Source: Pomphorhynchus laevis
Taxonomy: Eukaryota > Acanthocephala > Palaeacanthocephala > Echinorhynchida > Pomphorhynchidae
Length of the DNA stretch: 64,000 nt
Direction of reading: 5' to 3'
NCBI GenBank assembly: GCA_012934845.2
Contig: WNNJ02002141.1
Span: 117,247 to 181,246, forward strand
Part shown: positions 57,713 through 64,000 of the stretch, one piece after another
Numbering within the stretch: position 1 is the stretch's first letter
Layout: each line of letters opens with the position of its first letter
Position numbers and translations under genes: made by a program
Notes under the pieces: model-generated
Database searches by the model: none
What the model was told of the DNA's origin: nothing
The model's input: only the letters and a program-made list of their open reading frames with translations

Positions 57713-57915
57713 TAAAGAATTATTGGAGCTGGATCAAAGAAAGGTTAAAAATTTTATTTGATATTTCGCTAACCTCTGCTAGTACCTTCAGAGCATTACT
57801 CAATTCAGGAAATTCAAAAAAATACAATTGTGATTTAAAATTGTAGTTTTCAAAGGTTAGCAAAATATCAAATAAAATTTTCTTCTTTCTTTGATCCAGA
57901 TCCAATTATTCTTTA
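57713..57915. mobile_element. MITE-1, 203-bp palindromic element
   Basis: The terminal inverted repeats begin TAAAGAATTATTGGAGCTGG on the left and mirror as TCCAATTATTCTTTA on the right, with CTGGATCAAAGAAAGG, TTTTATTTGATATTT and GCTAACCT conserved in both arms. The outermost TA on each side would suit a TA target duplication as in Tc1/mariner-type MITEs. No ORF of its own. A related remnant overlaps the 3' end of the SIX gene. Confidence 0.75.
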
Positions 57916-58680
57916 AAGAAATTGGTTTTTACCATTAAAAAATTCACTGATAAGGATGCAAAATCTGAAAGACACTTTGTGTAAATACATTTAAAAAATT
58001 ATAATTTTTTTAAGAAAATTACACTGTAAAATGTAAATGTATATAAGTGATGTATACATCACTACATTCATTTTAGGATACATTTATATACATCTTAAAA
58101 TTCAAACATGACCTTTAAAATAGTTACCAAAAATGTCAGCTAATAATAAGAATATTAAGAATATAATAAGAATATCAAATATCTACATGTGTGATTATAA
58201 ACAAACAGCAATTCCTATATCTAATATCATGGTTCGTATCTTTGCATTATCGTAAATATACGTCTCTTCATATACCTCAACGCATATACCCTTTTTACCT
58301 TTTCTGTACTATACCATAGCTGTCATTTAATATAAAGACCAAATCAAAAGAATATATCTTTTGTCTCTAGAGACCAAACTTTTATTATTTTTGCTTATTC
58401 TTTCCTTACTTGATTAACATTTTTAAAAGCATTTTCACATTTCTAAGTTGACAGATGATAATATCATCTTAATTATCTCTTCTCAGCTATATAATCCAAA
58501 TGATTTAAATTGCGAGAAAAGTATTACCAAATGGTAAGTAAATGCATTTTAGAATAATTAAAATAATTAATTAATACTATTTTCAGTAGAGAGTAATGAA
58601 AGGTAATGTAAATGATTACTAATTAATTTATCAAAATTAATAAGTAATTAATTGCTAAAAACTTACTCAATTGTTATTAT
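57916..58680. other. AT-rich spacer, no gene
   Basis: No supported feature. Confidence 0.5.
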
Positions 58681-58860
58681 TAATCAGAATAAAGATTAGA
58701 TGTCATCAGGAGGAACTGCTATGCTTTCATGTTTCTGCCCATAAATCATCAAGGTCAAATACATGCTAATGATGTATTTCCTCTGATGAAACTTGATTAT
58801 CTGATGTACCTTATTATAATACAAAGCATATTGTTAATTATCCATGATCATATTTATTAT
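58681..58860 (-). repeat. Structured motif, copy D (diverged)
   Basis: The edges are well kept (GTCATCAGGAGGAACTGCTA, and the ACATGCTAATGATGTATTTC hairpin with CCTCTGATGAAAC). The central pseudoknot half is replaced by unrelated sequence (ATAAATCATCAAGG). Confidence 0.6.
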
Positions 58861-58924
58861 TATTAATTTATTCTTCTTGTATATTAAATGATTAAATCAT
58901 TATATTAAATGATTCTTCTTGTAT

Positions 58925-59160
58925 ATGCCGCTTCTGTGTTTCTTCCTGTGATGCCTTGCTCCATGCTCTAGCCTGCCCTCACCTCAGCCTTATGTCACTT
59001 CAAGAGATTAATGATCTTCGTCATTGATCAACAAACGACGCATGAAGAAGACAATATGTATACTTTAAATTTTGTTGATTCTGACTACTTTCTTATTTTG
59101 TAATTATTGGCCCAGCCAAAAGGTGGAACGAGAAATAAAACTCTGTATTATTATTAATTT
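58925..59160 (+). mobile_element. Retroposon 3' end fragment, family unknown
   Basis: A GC-richer patch (TGCCTTGCTCCATGCTCTAG ...) ends in CAGCCAAAAGGTGGAACGAG, then AAATAAAACTCTG and a (TATTAT)-type tail. The layout is that of a LINE or SINE 3' end. No coding part is recognised. Confidence 0.4.
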
Positions 59161-60525
59161 ATTTTATTTTAAATATCAGGTTTCTATGTTATCAAGCCAC
59201 TAAAATAATTGATTAACTACTTAACATTAACTAGTTAATGCTACAAATTAATTAGTTAGAATGAAGTATAATATATGTATGATATAATTAATATAATTAT
59301 TAATTATATCAATTAATATAATTAATATATGTATAATATAATATATGTTAGAATAAAGATATATGGTGTCTATAGCATCAGAAGTTGCGCTATCAAGTTT
59401 CGGTCTTTAATATTTTGGTAATATTTTGTATTTGAATGAAGATAAAAGGTCTTCAGAAGACATTGATCTGTTATCCGATTTATCTGTCTGCTAATTATAA
59501 CGGTTTAATGACAGTTTAATGTTAAATTAAAAATAGTTTAATATTAATAATTAATAATAATAATTAAATTAATAACAATTTCTATATTTCGATATCGATT
59601 TTGGAACAAGATTACACTATTTCTTTCTCAATAATTATCATAAGTTTGAACAATTACATTCGCTCGGCTGATGATATTTTGAGATCTTCGGTGATAACTG
59701 CATTCTCACTTGGATCTGGCAGTATTTTGATTTTTATAAATTATTCAATATTATTTAATCATAATGATTAAAATTGATCAATATTATCTAAAATATTAAA
59801 ATATATAATTAATTATTAAAATCAATTTCAATCTTGTTGCATATAAAATATTATATATACTTATATATAATAATTATTAAAATAGTATTAATAATTAAGA
59901 TCAATTAAAATCTTATTATCCAATCTAATTTTATGTAATCAAATCAATTATCCTAAATCAAGCCATAATATAATATAATATTATATTATGTTACTATATT
60001 ATAATATCTAAAATCATTTAATGATGTAAATAATAAATATTATTTATCTTATATTTATCTTATACAATAATTATAATTCACTATAATTATAATTAATTAA
60101 CATTGTAATATTGTAATTATATTATAAGATAAGTATCATACTATATTTAAAACAATATTTTAATGTTGTCTTTGGCAAATTTTGACCAAAATGCTTAACA
60201 ACAAGGATTGGTATATCAAAAATTAGTAATTGTTTAATGCAGAAGTCAAAAATAGCAAAACTGACTTACAAATGTATGATTCTAACACTATCGTTCTTAG
60301 AGCTTTATCTGTATTTTCAAACAAATGTCAGATTCTGCGTATTTAGAACCAATTCAGATTTCCCTTGAAAGAAAAGAAAAAGTCTTTTGTTATGTGCTTC
60401 TAAGCAAAGATATTCTTTGATAATTTATTATACATAGCATTTGCCCTTTTTTCACTGGCTTGTTTTATACATGCGGATGATGTCTTAATTTTCAGTAACG
60501 TCATTGCTTTGCAATTTATAAAAAC
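59161..60525. other. Upstream region of syntrophin, AT-rich
   Basis: Low-complexity TTAATATAATTA tracts near 59280-59340 and 59840-60120. The last ~350 bp before the syntrophin frame are less simple and could contain the promoter or a 5' exon; TTTCAG at about 60490 is a possible splice acceptor. No promoter element can be fixed. Confidence 0.4.
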
Positions 60526-62412
60526 TTGCAATTCATGGTTTTATATTCGTTGTGTGTATCAGCGTTGCGTATTTATTTAGACACTCGATCAGGAAAGGCT
60601 ACTCCGTTTCTAAAAGAATTTCTAAATGGTACATTTCGAAATAGCAGCCCTGCAGTATTAAGCCACAGCAACTTCTGTGAATGCTCAAAATTCATTCAAG
60701 ACAATATGCTATACCAAAATAGCAAAATCACCAATAATTTACAAGATAAGGAAGCAAACACTCAGCTACAACATCCGCTTTCGCAGCAACATGCGACATC
60801 CATCCATCAACGGTCAAATGAACAGCAGCCTAGGTTCTTTTCCGATTTTTTTCATGCGCTAATCGGTAAACCAGAGAGTCATAGGCCCGAGCCAACTCCC
60901 AAATGGCATTACTGTCTTATATGTGTAGATAGAGAGCGACTAACATTGGACATACAGTTTCCCAGCAGCTTACCTATTCAAAATTTTACAAACACCGCAG
61001 GAAGTGCCGTTGCTACATTGCATACTGCAAATGGTAGCAGTCTGCCGACAGATCTTAGACGATCAGTAACTATCGTAAAAAGTGATCATTCTCAAGGCCT
61101 CGGGATAAGCATCAAAGGCGGTCGTGAGAATGGTATGCCGATTTTGATAAGCAAAATTTTTAAAGGTATGCCAGCCGACGAACAACAAATCTATGTTGGC
61201 GATGCTATACTAGCGGTTAACGGACAGGATCTTACTCTGGCAACTCACGATGAAGCTGTAAGAGCGCTAAAGAACACATGCACGATAGTTAAACTAGATT
61301 TACGATATGTTCGTGAGATGCAAGCTTTATTTTTGAACAGCAATAACAATGACCTTCAAAAAATGCCCTATTCTAAGGTCGATATGCTGCAATCAGCATA
61401 TCCGCAGTTGCTTTGTCCATATGAAATAATGTTGGATAACAATCCGATAAAATTGCAGCAGTCAGTAACAGCATTGGCATCGGGCGGTCAGTTATGCTTT
61501 TGTCGACGTCATCATATTAAGCTTCTCGGATCGTATATAAACCACGGCAATTTGTTGATAAAGAGTACACCCCCATTTCACGGATGTTTGGAAATTATGT
61601 GTGCCAATCGGTCTTGTTGGATAGGGCTTTGTCATTCCGATCTAAGTAAGTTACAGTACTGGGAATCTCTGCTCTTAGAATGCTCAAATGCTGTTCGGCT
61701 AAGTAACAGGGATCTATCACTATCGCTATGGTTATCTGAGCATGCCTTTCCTACTTATTCAAGTCATAAAATAAACGATCAATTTAGGTGGAAGCCGATT
61801 TTTATTATGTTCGCTGATGAAAATATCTATATGTATGACAAGTTTCCCTGGGTTGATGATCTTCCTGGATCATGTTCTACCGTCACAGATGCAAAGACTT
61901 CAAATCATATTATTCACCAATACGATGTCTTGTACACTCGGATTGTTTCAGGTGATTTAGCTACAGATGAATCAGACAAATCACTTGGATGGTTTACTAT
62001 TCAATTACGAATCGGGACCAGTAAAGGTCTATTAACTAGATTATTCCGGGTTGAACGTAAATCTGATTTTAATAGAATATTTGAATTTTATTTAGACAGC
62101 GTAGATCGTGCTATATTACTGAATCAACAGATCGAGTTCAGTTGTGTTTACGCCGGTAGACAAGCTAAGGTAGTACTGCATTCTAGTCAGGGGATATTTT
62201 TACTTGATGCACAGAGTCGACGAAAAGTATGGCACCAATCTTATCATAACCTGATTAGAAGTGAGGATGATGATGAACATCTTGTATGTCTGGATTTTAA
62301 AGGAGAGGAAGGAACGATTGAGTTGGATTTGCTTGGCTCACCAAAGCCGTTTGTGTTTTGCTTACATAATATTATTCTATCAAAATTAAGGACCATGGGT
62401 GTAACATCCTGA
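60526..62412 (+). CDS. Alpha/beta-class syntrophin
   Basis: Syntrophins are cytoplasmic adaptors that bind dystrophin through their C-terminal half and ion channels or signalling proteins through a PDZ domain. In this 628-residue frame a split PH1 domain begins at about 127 ([17 protein letters not shown]). PDZ follows at about 178-262, with ligand loop [12 protein letters not shown] and His241 (class I). PH1 resumes at about 295-395, PH2 spans about 421-535, and the syntrophin-unique domain about 540-628 ([13 protein letters not shown] ... [13 protein letters not shown]). [17 protein letters not shown] and THDEAV mark the alpha/beta class rather than gamma. Length is slightly above the usual 500-550 because of an unrelated N-terminal ~125 residues. 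No introns interrupt the domains, which is unusual. The start is uncertain: the first ATG of the frame is given, but an upstream exon or a later Met is possible. The frame is intact. Confidence 0.9.
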   Translation: MQFMVLYSLCVSALRIYLDTRSGKATPFLKEFLNGTFRNSSPAVLSHSNFCECSKFIQDNMLYQNSKITNNLQDKEANTQLQHPLSQQHATSIHQRSNEQQPRFFSDFFHALIGKPESHRPEPTPKWHYCLICVDRERLTLDIQFPSSLPIQNFTNTAGSAVATLHTANGSSLPTDLRRSVTIVKSDHSQGLGISIKGGRENGMPILISKIFKGMPADEQQIYVGDAILAVNGQDLTLATHDEAVRALKNTCTIVKLDLRYVREMQALFLNSNNNDLQKMPYSKVDMLQSAYPQLLCPYEIMLDNNPIKLQQSVTALASGGQLCFCRRHHIKLLGSYINHGNLLIKSTPPFHGCLEIMCANRSCWIGLCHSDLSKLQYWESLLLECSNAVRLSNRDLSLSLWLSEHAFPTYSSHKINDQFRWKPIFIMFADENIYMYDKFPWVDDLPGSCSTVTDAKTSNHIIHQYDVLYTRIVSGDLATDESDKSLGWFTIQLRIGTSKGLLTRLFRVERKSDFNRIFEFYLDSVDRAILLNQQIEFSCVYAGRQAKVVLHSSQGIFLLDAQSRRKVWHQSYHNLIRSEDDDEHLVCLDFKGEEGTIELDLLGSPKPFVFCLHNIILSKLRTMGVTS

Positions 62413-62540
62413 GCTACAACCAATGATACTTTCCGTTAAAAATATGTACAATGTTAACATGTTCAAATTGTACAGTTATTGTTAAGTTTTTGTTTATCTA
62501 TTAGTAATTTTTATTTGTTTCCAAATGGTCTAGGTCAGGA

Positions 62541-62759
62541 ATGGTCAAGCTTGAACCACCAAACTTCATATATCTGTATAGATCAGCTTCAAATTCTAGC
62601 GAGGGAAATATGAAAATTCTCGTCGAGACGGATCCGGTAAGCGTATATCATATATGGTCTAGGCAGTTGTATTTGTTATTTCAAAATTCATGGAATATCT
62701 ATGCAGCCGTCATTTATCACTTATCTGTTGAAAGTTTGGAGTATTACTTTCATATTTAA
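62541..62759 (+). CDS. Hypothetical 72-residue frame
   Basis: It starts MVKLEPPNFIYLYRS, has a mixed composition less AT-biased than its surroundings in the first half (EGNMKILVETDPVSVYHIW), and ends in a hydrophobic stretch. No family is recognised. It lies 130 bp after the syntrophin stop and may be part of its 3' UTR or chance. Confidence 0.2.
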   Translation: MVKLEPPNFIYLYRSASNSSEGNMKILVETDPVSVYHIWSRQLYLLFQNSWNIYAAVIYHLSVESLEYYFHI

Positions 62760-63425
62760 CACCTTCTACAGTTGAATATTACATTTTTAATTAAAACTAT
62801 TGCACAAATCAAAAATCATTTATGTAATTTTTAACTTTTACCTATGTTCTTCTGTTCAAATTATACAGTGATTGCATAGTTTAATTCATATATTGTTTAA
62901 AAAATTTTGTACAATAGACGTTTAAAATGACAATTTCTATCATTTATTAATGTTAGTAATTGTTTATTAACAATTAACAATAGCAATATCAACGTGAATC
63001 AAGTATTTTCAAAAAAACTTGATTCACTTAATTAGGTGTGAAAATACATACAATTTTTGATTTTTCCGGACTATCCTAAACACTAAGCAGAGGTTGTTGC
63101 AACCTTCTCTGCCTGATGTTTAAAAATGGTTTACACAGCAATTCGATCCGGTAAAGAGCGTAAGCCTCAGTCAATTAAGCAGTGTCGGAAACGCCTTTAT
63201 TCACAATGTCACACAGGCAACCGAAACGATCAGTAGATACTTCATTCTACTGATGAGTGTTGCTTGATATTCATCATATTAATGCTAAAGTATCGTCTAG
63301 GAGTGACATGGTGACTGAAAGTCGTAAACCAAAGTCCAGTCTAACAAGCAACACCATTTAGTATAAATGCCGTATTTCGAAAGAAATCCTGGACCGTTGT
63401 TTACTTTGCACAAGTGCACCACCAT
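62760..63425 (+). other. Downstream region of syntrophin with two hairpins
   Basis: GTGAATCAAGT (62994-63004) and ACTTGATTCAC (63017-63027) form a perfect 11-bp hairpin. 63077-63122 forms an imperfect one with GGTTG/CAACC and GCAGA/TCTGC. The rest contains no supported gene. The part from about 63200 may belong to the retrozyme-like family's flank. Confidence 0.45.
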
Positions 63426-63886
63426 TATATATAATTTCTTCTTAAGAGTACACCGTTGGGTGTCTCAGGGCAAGTGTAACAACAAATTTTCTAGTATATA
63501 TTTGTACACTTGAAAGTCTCCCTGAAAAACAGCATTTCTATTATAAAGAATTCAGTGTCTGATGCATGGTTTAATTGCAATACGCACTGCCATGCACAAA
63601 AGCTTATGCAAAATTCCCTCTAATGATTAAGATTAAGGGTAGTACCGCTTTTCGAGCTACAAACACTGTTTAAGCCTGTGTTAAGGTGCCTATGGATAAT
63701 TATTGAAGTCACGGTACTGATGAGCTGTGTTAGAGCGAAACGCGTCTACCGTTGCTGAAGTTTGTGGTCACACATATAATGATTAGGCATACGTAGCGAC
63801 TTTGAATATTGCTGGAATAATTAGATTCTATTTCAGGGATGATGATATATAAAATGGGATAATGTTTATGGCTCTATGTGAGCAGA
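63426..63886 (+). repeat. Solo retrozyme-like unit (plus strand)
   Basis: It shares with the array at 31000-32120, in opposite orientation, the landmarks GTGTAACAACAAATTTT, GCATGGTTTAATTGCAATAC, GTTAAGGTGCCTATGGATAA and the hammerhead. It is about one unit long (~460 bp). The sequence then enters an uninterrupted (TA)n tract. Confidence 0.75.
63711..63752 (+). ncRNA. Hammerhead ribozyme, solo unit
   Basis: Stem I is ACGGTA (63711-63716) with TACCGT (63747-63752), six perfect pairs. The core CTGATGA is at 63717-63723. Stem II is GCT (63724-63726) with AGC (63734-63736). GAAA is at 63737-63740. A40-U45 and C41-G44 form stem III around a 2-nt loop, within the palindrome ACGCGT. C63746 is the cleavage nucleotide. 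All 15 usual core positions are satisfied. Stem III is minimal, so a dimeric form (two ACGCGT palindromes pairing) may be the active one. Confidence 0.85.

Positions 63887-64000
<114 letters not shown>

Overview
The window is animal nuclear DNA: very AT-rich, gene-poor and dominated by retroelement remains. Two host protein families are clearly metazoan. One is a SIX-class homeobox gene (34049-34702 +). The other is an alpha/beta-class syntrophin with PH, PDZ, PH and SU domains in one 628-codon frame (60526-62412 +). The only RNA gene of a standard class is a tRNA-Phe(GAA) on the minus strand at 30323-30395. Both host protein genes lack visible introns over their conserved parts and the SIX protein is strongly diverged, which suggests a fast-evolving, intron-poor lineage. 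I cannot name the species.

Layout. 1-8.4 kb: Ty3/Gypsy-like integrase fossils in opposing orientation, an older RT-bearing fossil, and several copies of a CR1/L2-like LINE (LINE-A), two of them tail to tail. 8.4-11.5 kb: a 130-bp minisatellite, then a Penelope-like RT element with palindromic structured ends. 11.9-14.5, 25.3-27.5 and 32.1-34.7 kb: three copies of one duplicated host segment. Each copy holds a short minus-strand reading frame with a CaaX-like end and, downstream on the plus strand, a SIX gene; only the third SIX copy keeps the homeodomain. 15.2-25.3 kb: three long copies of a Jockey/I-like LINE (LINE-B) with zinc-knuckle ORF1, APE endonuclease and RT parts, plus one LINE-A piece. 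31.0-32.1 kb: a tandem array of about 462-bp units carrying hammerhead ribozyme motifs on the minus strand. 35-39.2 kb: a Penelope-like graveyard. 40.4-44 kb: further LINE pieces (LINE-B, C, D). 44-53.9 kb: AT-rich DNA with two palindromic MITEs, a diverged tandem duplication and more structured Penelope-associated motifs. 53.9-56.8 kb: a decayed LINE with an N-terminal zinc finger, RT, C-terminal zinc knuckle and restriction-like endonuclease. 60.5-62.4 kb: syntrophin. 63.4-63.9 kb: a second hammerhead unit on the plus strand, running into a (TA)n tract at the window edge.

The main discoveries I propose are four. First, a hammerhead 'retrozyme' family: a three-unit array on one strand and a near-perfect solo unit on the other. 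Second, a roughly 200-bp palindromic element with an interleaved pseudoknot that follows the Penelope-like ORF and recurs about ten times. Third, a small minus-strand gene or terminal exon conserved in three duplicated copies, with three different stop codons at the same position and an expandable 7-codon repeat. Fourth, a SIX gene duplicated with its flanks, whose surviving copy appears to have taken its last residues from a MITE.
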